From Chiua virens (Eukaryota; Basidiomycota; Agaricomycetes; Boletales; Boletaceae), in contig JAHNUO010000062.1 in NCBI GenBank assembly GCA_019787685.1, positions 1 through 64,000 of the forward strand: DNA of 64,000 bases, in the 5' to 3' direction. The notes below the pieces were generated by a model. That model did no database searches. It saw only the letters and a list, made by a program, of their open reading frames with translations, and was not told the origin of the DNA. The first letter of the stretch is position 1. Every line of letters starts with the position of its first letter. The translations under genes and the position numbers were made by a program. Below are positions 11,065 through 24,600 of the stretch, piece by piece.

Positions 11065-14000
11065 ATGACAACGTTCTACCCAGGGCCAGTCGCGATGGTG
11101 TTGGGACGAGTTCCCGAAGAAAATGGCTGGGACATCACAGCATCACATGAAGGAGCTGACTTTGACTCGGCCGCGACTACAACTACTCAGCCACACAACA
11201 CTTCTTCCCCATCAACACCCTCAACACCGGGCCCGACGACGACGACGACGATAATTCATTCTCTTTCCCCAACACCCACCTCAACTGCGACCACCATCCC
11301 ACGCCCTCTCCCCGCACCTGCCGCGAGGCCACGGGTCAACCCCAGACCTCGACCTCTCTCTATGCCCCCCCAGTCCTACAGCTCCCCTCAGACCAGCTCG
11401 TCGGATCGCGACAAACAGCTCATGTCCGACCAGAAGCACCGCCAACACAGGGATGGCTCCACTTCCAAACAGTCTCGCACCGCAAACAGAGTCCTCGGCG
11501 ACTATACCCTCACCAAGACCCTCGGCGCAGGCAGCATGGGTAAAGTCAAGCTCGCGATTCATAATGTCACGGAAGAGAAGGTGCGCCCTCTTCACAACAC
11601 CTTGCATGCCCCAACTCATCTTCCCCGTCTTGTTTTGTCTTCTAGCTCGCCATAAAAATCCTTCCCCGCGTACACCCTTCTACATCTCTCCCCAACGGCT
11701 CAAACGCTTCTCCAGAGGCTATCGCAAAGCAGGCCTCCAAGGATGCCTCCAAGGAAATCAGAACGATCCGCGAGGCTGCTTTATCCATGCTTCTCCACCA
11801 TCCCTATATCTGCGGCATGCGCGAAATGATCATCCATCAACATCATTACTACATGGTCTTCGAATACGTGAGCGGCGGTCAGATGCTCGACTACATTATC
11901 AGCCACGGTCGACTGCGCGAACGTGTCGCACGCAAGTTTGCCCGTCAGATTGGCAGTGCACTTGACTATTGTCACCGCAATAATGTGGTTCATCGTGGTA
12001 GGGTTGACTTTTTCGTTCTTCACGTGCCTTGTCATCATTCACACGTCTCCATCAGATCTTAAAATTGAGAACATACTGATATCGGAAACCGGAAACATCA
12101 AGATTATCGACTTCGGTCTCTCGAATTTATATGACCCGGCCGAACGTCTCTCAACCTTCTGTGGTTCATTATACTTTGCAGCCCCCGAATTGTTGAATGC
12201 AAAGGTTTATACTGGCCCCGAAGTCGATGTATGGAGTTTTGGCGTCGTTCTTTATGTCCTTGTCTGTGGCAAGGTTCCCTTCGACGATCAAAGCATGCCA
12301 GCATTGCACGCAAAGATCAAGCGTGGATTTGTTGAGTATCCGGTCTGGCTCAGCGCTGGTGTGTTGACTCGGTCGCCTTAGATTTTGATCGTTACTGATA
12401 CCCATGCGCAGAGTGTAAACACTTGTTATCGCGGATGCTCGTGACCAACCCTGCGGCCCGTGCCTCATTGACCGAAGTGCTTGAACACCCGTGGATGATT
12501 CGTGGTTTCAACGGACCACCTGACTCTCACCTCGTCCATCGCGAACCTCTCCGCGTGGACGAGCTTGATCGGCAGGTCATTCGAGGCATGAAGGGGTTCG
12601 AGTTTGGTTCCGAGGAGGAAATTGAGCGTAAGCTGGTTGCAATCTTGGAGTCTGAAATTTATATTCGTGCTGTTGCCGCTTGGGACCGAAAACGAGGTCG
12701 AAATGGCGGCCGCTGGGGCGAATCATTCTCGAATTCCTCTCTCGCTATCTCGTTCGATGGTTCTTCGACCAACGTTCACAAGGATGGTTTGACGCCATCC
12801 AAGAAATCCAAACGCTTCTCTGGATTTGACTTTTATCGTCGAAAGTTGTTTTCGCCGTCCTCTTCACCACCAACGACCCCTTCCCATTCCCCACCCAACT
12901 CTCAATCGCATCTCTCGATCGTTGATGCTGGTCGTGAACCCATGGATCCTGTTCGAGGGTTCCATCCACTTATATCCATGTATTACCTCGCTCGGGAGAA
13001 GCTCGAGCGTGAACGTGTTTATGGGCCTGGCCACTTTGCTAGTTCGCAGATATCCATTCAATCTGGCGCTGTCCCCAACGCGACAGCTATCGATGAAAAT
13101 TCCGCCCCCAGTGCTTATAACGCCAAAGCGCAACTCCAGCCAGCCAAACCACAACAGTTGGCCACTCCAGCATCCGCCAAGGCCGACTACAGTATGCCCC
13201 TTCCCCGTTTGCCGGCACCAGAAACATCACACTACTCTGGCATGTCCTACGATGTGGCGCCTGCTACGCCCTCGCCCACGGCAGTGGCCTTCCATGGGCA
13301 GCCAAGGGCGCGTGATGTGGGGCTGCCGCCACTGCCGCCACCACCACCTCCAACGAAGCGCGTCGACATTGCTGCCACTCCGACAACACCCACGACACCA
13401 TTGCCTCGCGCACCGCCCGTATCGACACACCGCCGTAGTCACAGTCTCAGCCAGCGACCCACAGTTCTACGTGGTTTGGGTGGCGTGTTTGGAGGGACGG
13501 AAAAACCTGTGGACGAGGCGGCAGAGGATATACAAGTGCCTCACACCGCTGGTCCAGAGCTTGGTGAATTTGGGGCAGCCAAGGCGAGGGTTGCTGGCGA
13601 AGACGAAGGAGGTGTGAATGATGGACCGCTCTCGACAGGTGCGACGCTCGTCAGGCGGTTCGGGACGTTGTTGGGTGGTGCTGGCCGTGGGGACGATACC
13701 AAGCGAAGACAAGGGAGCATTGGCAAGCCCACGACGATCGTGGGCGGCGTACCGGTCAAGGCTGCGACGGACACCGAGGTGGAAAAGCGGCCGCGTGCAG
13801 TTGATGTGCTCGATGAGAAAACTGGCATGGAGTCGGAGGCTCGACGGCAGAGCACGTACGCGCCACCTCCGTTGTCTGCGAGCCAGAGTCAGCCGTTGTC
13901 GCACAGTCATAGACGAGCGGCGACAGTTTTGGATCCGCAAGGTCGGGCGATGCGTCATGAGCGAAGGAGTAGTACCGGCGGAGCGTTACTCCCAAGCATC

Positions 14001-15136
14001 GGTGGTTCGATTGGCCGACACCGACGACCTTCGACTGGGTATGGGACGAACAGCGCCCGACCGGTGGCAGTTGGTCAGTTTGGACGTACGGAGGAGGTCG
14101 AAGAGAATGCGGAGCACGAAACATCTGATTCGCGAGCCGAGAGCTTCAGAGACGCGTCTCACGTGGACAAAGACTTCAAACCAGTTCATCTGAAGGGGTT
14201 GTTCAGGTACGTGATTCGAACCTCCTTATCTGCGGGTAGGTAATTCTGAAATGGCACGCCAACAGCGTCTCTACGACCTCAACGAAGCCGCCTTCGGTTC
14301 TCAAGGCGGACATCAAGAAAGTGCTGGATCGGATGCAGGTTCAATACCGCGAAACCAAGAGCGGGTTTGAATGCATTCATATCCCGTCTATAGACATTTC
14401 GTCTGTTCCCGAGAATGCGCAGACCCGTCCTAGTCATCACCGTCGACGTGGATCGTCAGGTTCGAACGAGACCGGCAAAGCCCGTTCGTTGGTCAAGAAA
14501 GCGTCGAAGCTCTCCTTCGGTGTCAAGTCACGTGACCGGGAAAGTGTCAAGGAGAGAGAACCGGAACTGACTACGCCCGAAAGGGACCTTCCGAATCGAC
14601 CCTCGGTGGGGACCACATTGACTGCAACGCCAAGTAGTGGTTCGTCATCGTTTTTCAACGTGTCGTCGACGGCACACACAGTTCTTGCGGAAGGTTCACG
14701 GCATCTTGAAACGAATGGGACGACCACCATGGTAGCGTCGCCTTTGGATGAGTCGCAGACATTGCGATCGCATTCGCCGACCAAGAGCAAGGTCTTACCG
14801 CCAATACCAAGGGATTTTGGTACCACGCCGCAGCAGCAGGCACCAGCACCACCGCAGACGCCTCGGCCGACATTGACGCCGTTCCCAACTGGTGAAGTGG
14901 ATCGCGAGATATTTGAGATGATGGGTGCAAATTCGTTGTCAGTTCGCTTTGAAATCAATATTATCAAGGTGAGTACTAGCGTGTTTCTTTTATATTGGGG
15001 TACGAGACACTGACGCATCGTACGTGCTTAGGTTCCATGGTTACCGCTTCACGGGATTCAGTTCCGGAGAGCGGGCGGGGACGGGTGGCAGTACCAGATG
15101 TTGGCCAGGAGGGTGTTAACCGAGCTCAAGCTGTGA
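11065..15136 (+). CDS. kin1: Kin1/MARK-type serine/threonine protein kinase with KA1 domain
   Basis: Predicted 1257 aa. Exons are 11065-11580, 11646-11997, 12056-12358, 12412-14206, 14266-14968 and 15032-15136. All introns are 53-65 bp and phases match. The N-terminus (1-145) is Ser/Thr/Pro-rich. The kinase domain (about 146-425) has the glycine loop LGAGSMGKV (153-161), the AIK lysine (K176), HRDLKIEN (288-295), DFG (308-310) and AAPELL. A long disordered, Pro/Ser-rich linker follows. The C-terminal KA1-like domain covers roughly 1165-1257 (DIKKVLDRM to [16 protein letters not shown]). The order is that of fungal Kin1/Kin2 kinases, which act at the cell cortex in polarity, septation and exocytosis, with KA1 binding acidic membrane lipids. 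The start could instead be the in-frame ATG at 11095. Family assignment is secure; cellular role is inferred from the family. Confidence 0.93.
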
Positions 15137-16108
15137 TGTTGTTATCTGGTTTGTATCCGGTTTCCTTTCCCCGCATGTCTTCGTTCTTTTTGTCCTTTCC
15201 CTTTTTTTGCAACGCTCATTGCAATGCACGACCCCTGGCGGCGATTAATATGCTCTCCATCCGCACATCTGTGATATATTCCTGTTCCTTTTCGCTCGCT
15301 TGCGCTGTCCTCCTTTCGCGCTTTCCCATCCTTTTTTTCACGGCATGTCCCGTCGTGACTGACCGCAGGTAGAAACCAGATGATTATGGCACATGGTCGC
15401 GCTCTTTTTCCTCGTATGGTACAACGTACTTGCGTACAGAATACTTATATTTGCTCTCAAGGTCCTTTTTCTGCCCTCTTTGGTTTTTCTCTCATTCGCC
15501 TGTATCGATGATATATTAATTTGATGACAACATGACTTTTTTTTTTTCCTTTCTTTTGCTTTTCTGCAGGTTTCGACCATGGCAAGGAGAGGTTCGTTCG
15601 GACTATGATTTGGATGTTTGGATGTTTTGAATGAAAAGAATGGTTGGAACGATCCAAAGAAATAGAATACCTTTCGACTGTTGCACCGTACATGTATTTG
15701 AGGTGCGAGACATCGATTTGATCCCTCGATTCCTCCGCAAGTAAGACTGCCGGCTGGCGTGACGATCGTTCTAAACCATGTTATGAATTTGATGCAGCAC
15801 AAAAGATAAGGGTGCCGGTGCCGCAACTGCCATTGATGACCCTGTTTTCAATTTGATTTACTCGTAAATCTTATCTGTCCTTAGGATCCGATGTTTATAA
15901 GGGGTTTCATAAGTCCCCAGAAATCGCCAATCGTCTATTACGGCTACAGAGGGATAGGATGACAGCATAAACCTATACGGATGTATGAATATGACGCGTC
16001 CGTGCAAAACTTAAAAACTCCAGTCCATTTCTTGTGATCACTGTAAATATAAAGGCATCTGCGGAATGTCCTGAACGCGCGTTCTTTTCTAGTGGATAAT
16101 AGGTCTAT
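15137..16108. other. intergenic between convergent genes
   Basis: This contains the 3' ends of the kinase (plus) and the RTA1-like gene (minus). T-rich and pyrimidine-rich runs occur around 15160-15560. The open frames here have no recognisable content. Confidence 0.5.
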
Positions 16109-17399
16109 TCAAGCCTCGTACCGAGCTCCTGAGGGTATCATGGCACCCGCGGACCTCATCTCGTCCGACGGTGCATCGAAATAGGGCTCAAGATATCGAC
16201 TTGGCCAGTAAACGGCGTACGCGCTGATACCAAAAAAAAGTGGCAACGAATCAAATACGTAAAAGAATGCTGGAAACAGGAAAGATGGTGTCAAACAGCG
16301 TCATAGCCTAACGCAACTGCATTCATACCTTCGTGATCGGCTAGATATCCATTTCCGAGCCCAACAGCGAATTCTATAGTCCGATAGATGCACCGTATCT
16401 GCACATACACACTCCATTAGTAAGAATGTCAGTCAAACTCGAAAAGGGAGACCAAACGGACGAGAAACAAGGCCGACGTAAAGAAGAGCAGCCTCAAAAT
16501 CTTGGACCACGGTGCATCATAGGGCTTGACGCCGTGACGCTTCAGACTCCGATAAGCGTGTAGGACGAGGAGGATGAACAGTCCAAAGGATAGTGTCTGA
16601 AGCCCCAGACCCGCGATGATAACGTATGTTCCAATCTTGAATGTGGTTGAGTTCGTGGAGGTAAGCATGGAGCCTCCCGCGCCCTGAATGCATGCATGCA
16701 TGAATGAATGAAGCATCAGCAACAAAGCATACATACCTGAACGAGCAGGGTGGTGATATCACTGGCGACGAAATATCTTGCAGTACGTTCCGGTCTGATC
16801 AGCGAGTGTCGACGCTCGATGCAAATAACAACGAATCGTCCGTAGAGAATGTAATTGAAGGCAAGAAAAGCGGCCGGGGACAAAAGAATGAATAAGAGTG
16901 AACAGATGTAGATGGAAAAAGAATTCGGATATATAATCATGGCGATCCGAAGCACAAAACCCGCTGACATGACTGAATCATATCTTGTCAGTATAGTACC
17001 AAGGTAAAACGATACGACTTTACCTGTAGCTCCAATTGGCAGACATAATCCCCACCAAGCACGATTGGAAAACAGGCGGATGAAAATGACAAACGCAGCG
17101 ATCGCATAGAGCCCTGCAAAAATTCCTGCAGCCGCCTCACTTGGGTTATAACCTGTTTCCCTGTGTCAATGAGATGGTCTGGAGCTACCACATGAAATAT
17201 CGCACCAAAACCTTCCTGGACGAGAGTGGGGCTGGCCGTTGCACTGGGGAAACTAATCGCAGTGCTCGTAGCTAGAAACAGGGATAGGAATGTTCTGGAT
17301 CGAACGACAGAGTGAGTTACATGGACCCTCACCCTGGGCAGCTGCGGCACTGATGAAGCACACAAAGGGGACCAAACGAGTAAGTTGAAGATGCACCAT
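16109..17399 (-). CDS. RTA1-like seven-transmembrane protein
   Basis: Predicted 297 aa. Exons on the minus strand are 17399-17333, 17152-17024, 16972-16737, 16683-16453, 16398-16329 and 16269-16109. Family hallmarks in order: YNPSEAAAGIFAGLYAIAAF, then FLAFNYILYGR, then GAGGSML with GLGLQTLSFGLFILL, then IRCIYRTIEFAVG, and finally YVFDSLPLFFGISAYAVYWP. These are the helices and loops of the RTA1/RSB1/RTM1 family (lipid-translocating exporter-like, plasma membrane). Length fits the family. Two points are uncertain. The 180-bp first intron joins a signal-like N-terminus (MVHLQLTRLVPFVCF) to the core, and an alternative exon reading FLSLFLATSTAISF lies inside it. The donor after exon 4 is a weak GTCTCC, chosen because it restores the conserved frame. 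The substrate cannot be predicted. Confidence 0.85.
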
Positions 17400-18899
17400 G
17401 TAGAATGAGGTGAGGGACAGGTAATAGCCTGAGATATCTCGATTGCATTGGCATTCTTTATGCTACGCAATTGGCGACGCCCAGCCAGCCCGCGGGAAGC
17501 CAAGACCGAGCTGAAATCCACCACCAACTGCGGGAAGCACGGCCTCAGGGGAGAGCGGTACTGGAAAACCCGAGCGTCATATGCACAAGTCAGATTCTCA
17601 GGCACCCGCAGTGCACCCTGAAGGAGTTTTCCACGAACGTTGAGCTGAGTGAGACACTTGAGATGTGTAACGTGTACCAGGATACCACGAATCGCAGTAT
17701 TGAGGAGCTCTCCCAATCGGATGGCAACCCTGAATATGATGACTCAGTACACCCGACGGTGTGCAACACGTGTGCTGTGCCGTAGTTCTGACCCCAAGTT
17801 GTCAACTTCGCTTTCACGTGGCCCTTCAAGTCGGAACACTGCCCCTGGGGTGTTTATACCGACGGTCTGGAAGAAAGAAGTATTTACCCTCAAGCAGGTG
17901 ACTTGCGAATCTTCGCAAAATCTCTCACACTCCAATAAGCTCATCGACAGTGAGTAACCCGACTCGGACGTGAGGAGACCACGTCGAGGGAAGGTTGTAG
18001 AAAACGAGCTGCACACAGTATCATGCATGTTTGACCTTCAAATTTAGATGCGATTGGACGCACTTGCAGCCAGCATCACTGGAACATGCTGCTTTGCTGT
18101 GCAGCATGACAACCGGAATCTAAGTTTCTTTCCGAGTAGTATGAGTGGGAAGTTCGTAAGGAATCAGGACTCATATCGACAACACAAGCTGACCTGTTAA
18201 CACGTAGTAGCTGCGTATTAGTTGTGCTCTCATACTTCACTTGCAGCAGCTACTTAGAAACGCAGCAAGGATGATTGCGGCGGGGTTCAAATTTATAAAT
18301 TGTGACGAAGAAACTTAGATCCAGACTGTGTTACTAAGTCACACTGCAGGCTTGGCACGATGAGCCTCTGCACTACGGTTTGGATGCTGCTAGCATCTAA
18401 GTAATATATCTAAACCCTAATCCAAGACTGACAGTAATCAATAGCGAAACAGACGCTACTGGTAGTTACACGAGCACGACGAGCAGCAAAACGAGCCGTG
18501 CCAAGCACCCAGGCTACTTGTATTAATACTGTACCACCATATCCAACTTCAAAGTGTGCCTTCTCTTCCCAAGTTCATTTCATCCTACTATGTTACATGT
18601 TAATAGTTGCCCGTGTCCTGTCCATAAACAGGCAGGACATAGAAATTAAGCCTCGCTGTCCAGACAATGCGTCTGGCCCTTACACCCTCCATGGAGGGCT
18701 CAAAACCGACGAAGAACCTTCCCAGCTCCGAGTCCGCCGTCATCGCAAGGGGAAGTATCTCGAGCCGTACCACCGGAAACAAAACGACGTTGATTTATGA
18801 CCTCTTTCCTCCTCATCTCCGTAGCTCATCCATTCTTTTGATGATCATACCAAAGAAACGATCAAGAGCAAGCTTCATTCAACCCGGTGGAGGCAAGTG
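17400..18899. other. intergenic, no gene recognised
   Basis: Mixed-composition sequence with scattered short open frames and no splice-supported model. The part next to 17400 is the likely promoter of the RTA1-like gene. Confidence 0.45.
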
Positions 18900-20620
18900 T
18901 GCGCGCCAGATAATGTTGCCAGTGTGATATCAATAATCACCAGCGTACAGGACAACAGGCGTGTTGGGTTGTGTGGGGTTGACTGTGGTAGTGTGATTGG
19001 CCGTCGTCCAAAGGAAGCCGTCGTCCAAAGGGAATCGTCGTACCTTGGATCAATTTCTGGAAGTGAATCGACAGTTCTCTTTCGGGACGGATCAACTCGT
19101 GGTAAACGAAGTGTTATGAACAACTTACCCATGTCAAGCTTTAAAGACCTGGCAGCTGAATGGAAGGCAACGATACCGTCTTTGACGAAGTCAATGTACC
19201 GTAACTGGTAGCTGTCAGGGTCAGCGGCTCGCCGTTGAAGGTCACCGACGACATCCAGTACCTGTGTCGTCACGAAGGCTGGGTTAACCGCGAATGCGCC
19301 TTGATTGGAGTTCACATTCATTGGTCGCGTAGTGAGATAGGCTGGGCTGACACGCAGGAAGTTCAAGTTGGCTTGTAACAATGAGATGCCGTGAGTGTAC
19401 TGAACCTCCAACACAGTATTTCTACTTACCTCGTTCGAAGGCAGGGCCAGTGAGTATTGCGCAATTGTTATAACAAGATCCACCCCTAAGGCAACAAGTA
19501 AGCAACGGTCCTGCGACGTCTCAATGACTTACCATCCGCCGAAAGCATCGCCTTGGAATTCATACACGCCCTTGGGTTCGTTCGGGGTGTACTCCATATG
19601 TGCACCCCAGAACCAGCTACGGTAAGTAGATATACACCAGGCGACATCCAGTACAAGGAAAAACTTACTTGGGAACAGTGTCCAATGCCCATGTTTATGG
19701 GTTGGAAAAGTCAAAATCGTTCGGATAGGAATCATAACTTGAATAGGAAGGAAATAAGATTGAGATTCGTGACTTGAAACGTGACCCATCGAAAGGTTGA
19801 CGTTCAAGCAGTGGCCAGAAGGTGATGTGTCGTTGAATGTGATGGGGACCTTGATCCCCGCGTTTCGCTGAAACAATCCACTTCAGTCATCAAGTTGCAC
19901 TCAAGATAGCTCCATCGTGACCCATAGACGAAATCCTCTGAATGCCCGGAAGCGAATTTTAGCTGTTTAGAACGTTGTCAGCTCGACAGCTTCGCAACAC
20001 GAGACGGGAGAACTGCCTAAGCCAAGATAACAGGACCATCAATTATGTAACGGTGATTTGTTTTCGGCAAGAATTTGTCCGATGCTTGAAACATAAATTT
20101 GCCACGCCTCAAAGTAGGTCGTGTTTGAGGTCCTCAGCTCAGGAACCCGCCAGGGGTCGTTTCAGCATTGATGTATGGGCCTCCAAATGGCGCAAGGAAG
20201 TCATCAAATGCCACGTCGCCTCAACTCGATAGCAATGCTCACCAGGTCTGGCCGTGAGGTAGATATGTACCGGCCTGTTTGGCGGGATCGAACCACGGCT
20301 GCAAGTCCCCGAACCTCTCGAACGAGATTTCACCTCGCTTCGGCTCTAGAATATCCCAGAATACGTGGAATGACACGGTATTGAAGCCCATGTCTGACCT
20401 TCGGGAATAGGTCAAAGTAAAGTGATTGCACTAGCATCCTAGGGAAACAGTGTGAACGTCAACATTGTTGCAAAGACGTTTATGAGGGCATACCGCCACG
20501 GGTGTATTTGAAAGAGGCGTTCTCCATTGATCAAGATAGAGTATTCGTCCCATGCCACTAGGAGTTTCCCAGGCACCAGCGAGTTGTTTTGAATGGGGGA
20601 TGGTTTGGGGGTTTGAATTT
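18900..20620 (-). pseudogene. GH35 beta-galactosidase relic
   Basis: Family signatures appear in the correct order on the minus strand but in different frames: WDEYSILINGERL (about 20590-20540), MGFNTVSFHVFWDILEPKRG and DLQPWFDPAKQAG (about 20391-20270), YLTARPG then PYINAETTPGG (about 20265-20140), YEFQGDAFGGW (about 19565-19530), and LLQANLNFLRVSPAYLT with AFVTTQVLDVVGDL (about 19390-19240). An intact fungal GH35 protein is about 1000 aa and cleaves terminal beta-galactosides outside the cell. Here the frame breaks after PAKQAG by 4 extra bases, several stops interrupt the alignment, the catalytic region between about 20.1 and 19.6 kb is not recognisable, and the C-terminal jelly-roll domains are absent. 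Decay is the simplest reading. Confidence 0.8.
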
Positions 20621-21651
20621 ATGCCGAAGAGGCTGTGATAGACACGGTAATCAACATGATGAACGTTTGAACTTGACAGACCGCCGAGACCGGTCACAGG
20701 TCTAGTTTGAACTGAGTTGTTACACCTCGTTTCGCATGACGCTGCTAGAAAGGAACTTGAATATGGGCGACCTGACGGTACATAAGGGCGATTCACCTCT
20801 CGCTGTATCTTTAGTAGTAGAATTGAGAGGAGTGAAAACTTGACTAGCACGGCCTCTTCGTTACATGCCCACCTCTAGCGTGCTTGAGGGAGTAACAATT
20901 GAAGAGACTGACACACCTTTAGGCAGCAGAATACTAGTAGCAATAAATATACTCAAGTTAGAAAGGACCGGACAGTAGTACAAGGATGACCTACCTCTTG
21001 TTATATCTCCCCTGCCTAGTTCCCCCTGGGAGTTCGATTCAAGAATTGCTGTAGGACAATGTCAACCACGGAATTGCCTGCCAGTGCCCAACAGTCTCAT
21101 GAAAGAGGGTTTCGGGAGGGAAATCGAGCAGCATTACTTTTGCTTCACTCGTCATTTTCCGCAAGCATTCCGAGTCGTCTTGGAAATCCTACCGCAAGTA
21201 GGCTACTTGACGGCCGAGGTGTCTTCCGATGTCAGCTTGATCAATAAGTATAGGTTTGAAAAATTGGCGTAAGCATTATCATGTCGGCAGCACATGAGCA
21301 TGACCTAGGATGAAAAGTAATGCATGTAATGACGACAACAGAAAGCGGTGATTAGAATGCAAGGGTTGGACCAAGTGCGGGAGAGAAAGCAAGGGAATTC
21401 AGAAAAGCAGAAAAAAAAATGTCTCGAGTGCAATGAATTATAGATGGATGGCAATGAGATGATGTGAAATGGATTGTAAAGATAAGGTTATGTAGTACGA
21501 TGCTGGAAATGCAAGTCACTTGAATTCACAAGGAAACAAGGAAATTAGCAAGAGTCTGAATCCGACCGTCCGTAAGACTATTCATATCCAAGACGTCTTG
21601 AGAAATGGTGGCGAGTGCCCGTACCATTCGGCAGTCCGACATCAGGTCCGT
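20621..21651. other. intergenic, no gene recognised
   Basis: This may include remnants of the 5' part of the GH35 relic (up to about 20850). To the right of it I see only short frames without features and an A-rich run near 21410. Confidence 0.45.
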
Positions 21652-24600
21652 TCATGCAGGCCGCCAAGCCGTGTCTGGTCGATCAACCATATGGGTCGTG
21701 TCCACCCAACCCACTGGTCCGTGCTCGCTCGACTCCGTTCCTGCAATTGTCGCTGGTGCAGTAATAAAGGATTGCGCTGCGGTACTGATATCTGGTCGAC
21801 TCTCAATGGCTCTGGGCGATGGAACCGCGATTCCGACTCTGTCCATCTCACGCTCGCGTGAACGCGACTCTTGGCGCGCCGTGATCCGGGACGTGGCCGT
21901 CTGCGATGGCGCCGACAAAGACACGTTCGAGGTAGCCGTACGTAAACCTTGGGACGACGCGCGGCGCATCATCGGTGACAACATGGGCCGTCCGAATGTA
22001 TAGTTCTCATGATTGCTGCTGGAATGCGACGCACTTCCGGAATGGGAACGTGAATCTGACATATAGACGTTGTCTTCCTCGAGTCTCGCCATCGACGAGT
22101 TGGCGCGAGTACGTATCGACTGGACGAGCTCAACCGACGACTTTGAAGCGTTCCCCAGGCTTTGTATAAGTGACTGTGCGCGCGAGCGGACTGCGGAACC
22201 GGCTCTGGACCTTGAAGATACCGAGTTTGACCGAGATTGCGAACCAGACTGGGAGCTGCGGCGTCCACGTCGACGTCGGCTGCTTACGTTGGATGAACGT
22301 GGGCTGCGCTGAGGAACCCCCAATAGGCCTACGCTATCTTCACCCTCTGCCGCTTCATGAGGACCTTCTGGCTCGGGTTGCTCCATCATCTGGCGCTCTT
22401 CCTCGGCATCATCGAATTCTTCATCAGCTTCGTCGTGTTCCTCGCTCAAGAATGATTCGTAGCCGCCTGGTACATTATCAGTTGTCTCGCTGTCAGTACG
22501 GATCCTAAGAGGGATTCGCCCAGGGAACATGACTGGAGAAGGAGAAGATGGGAAAACAGGCGCCGTTCCAGCACGAGCACGTCCCCGACCTGGATGACGA
22601 GGTGGCATAGGAATAGGGCTGCCATATCCGGATAGAGGGCTTGACATTACGGAGCCACTCATTGCGTGTGACATGGGTGATTCGGACGTCTCTCGGTTCC
22701 CTGTCGATTGCGTGGATCTGGAATACGTAGAGCGCTCGTTTGACGATGGCGAAGTGTCCGACTGAGGGGTGGAATGGGTCATGGCGCTCGAAGATACAGA
22801 TGCACCACGTGTATGAGGACGACGAAATTGGAAGGGATAACGGGAGGTGATAGGTTGACCCAGACTAGACATGGAACCAGAGGTGCGTGGATGGGCTTCA
22901 CTGCTCTCTTCAGCCTCTTCTTCTTCGCCTTCCTCCTCCTCTTCCTCCTCCTCCTCCTCCTCCTCCTCCGCTTGGGTCTCAGCCTGTGTTCGCTCCAGTT
23001 CAGTAGATCGCTGACGCTCGGACCCGCTGGAGACTGGAGATCTGCGTTTCTCCTTCCGCGAACTAGGAGAAGGAGGGAACGGTATTTGATCCTTGGAGGA
23101 CACCTGAGCACCATACGCAGTGAATGGGTAAGGCAACTTCATTAACGGTGCCGAAGGACCACCGATCTCCCGATCCTTGGAGGATCGCTTGACCACCTTG
23201 GGGATTATATCTGACAGCTCGGGCATCGGAGAAGATGAGATACAAACAGTAGTCTCGTCCATCGGTGGATGTGAAAACAGGTCCTCAGAGAGCGCTGCAC
23301 GACGCGCAGGCGCTGGAACAGAAGGTAAACCCACAGCCGCCAGTACCTGTTCGACTTCAAAAGCGGGCGTCGTCGGCACACCAGGCAGTCCTATCCCTTC
23401 TTCCTTCTTTGTCAAGGCTGCACTCCACCGCACAGGGGGCTTAACTGTGAGGCAGAAATCAAATGCCTCTTGGATGCGCAGACGCGTGGATGTCCTCCAA
23501 TTCCAGGGAAGTGTATCGGCATCATCAGAGCCATCACTGTAGAAGGACAAGGTCTTCTCGTGATCTTCTTCCTCCCATCTGTAACGGGGGCCGCAAAGGC
23601 CCGCGCAGCCTTGACCGCTCAATATCCATAGGGCAACCCTAGATGTCAAGGGTTAAATGAGGCAGAAGTCAAGGTGACAGCAGGCATACCAGCTGATGAA
23701 GAGGACGAGCGTGCGCCATGCTGTCCACGCAGCATTGGCGAACAAGACGCCGCGGGCGTAATCCGTCAATGTGCCATCGGACGCGCGGAAGAAAGTCGTA
23801 TCTCGACCATTGAAGCCAGCTTCGATCTGACTAGCGTATTCCGGATTCGCAGTGGAGAAAGATAGGAGAAAAGCGACGCAGAGACCCGCTCGAGGTAAGA
23901 GGAGCGCGACAGTGGGCAGATTCTGTGAGTAAAACCAGAACGTTTCAGCGAGACCATCACGGAGGCCGCCGTTTTCCCCAAAGAAGGCCGAGTATCTGAT
24001 GTACTGCATGAAGCAAAAGTTCGTATACGACGTCATCGAGGTGAGGGTGAACCCAGGAGATGAAAAATAGAGGGGGACGATCTGCGGCCGCTCTAGAGTC
24101 ATGTCAGCCAGAAAGCTCCCCACAATAATGAGAAAGGGCACTTACTAACACGCCATCGACGATAGAAGGAGTAAACAAGTTCATAAAGCACAAACACCAT
24201 GGTAATCCAAACCAGCCAACAAGCTATATAAGCTGTCGCGCCGAGTGCCCAATTCTTTCCAGATCCTGACACACCAGGTGCTGTCGGATTGGGGTACTCT
24301 GCGACCCTGAACATCATGTCAATGGTCAGCACGGAACCGAACAAATAACATAAACCAAAAGGGCACGTACTGTAACAATAAATATACGGCATTGAAGTCA
24401 AAAAAGGTTTGTAGAGGAATGTGGTAAAAGGTAAGCAGGGGAAGTAGGTAGAAGTAGAGTTTCGCCCAGAGGGAAGGGTTTCGCAAGAGTTCGGGGTGTA
24501 AACCGTTCGAGTTGAACTTGGGACGGAGGGCGCGGTCTTGGGCGTGGACCGCGGCAGATACCAATGTTGGACTCATCCCTGCAGTCGTCGCACGGGACCA

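Noticed and set aside
20270..20300. GGTTCGATCCCGC resembling a tRNA T-loop
   Set aside because: It encodes WFDPA of the GH35 relic, and no acceptor or anticodon stem surrounds it.
22900..23000. Arg-rich minus/plus shadow proteins around the GAA/CTC run near 22.9-23.0 kb
   Set aside because: They are alternative frames of the Glu run in the large membrane-protein gene.
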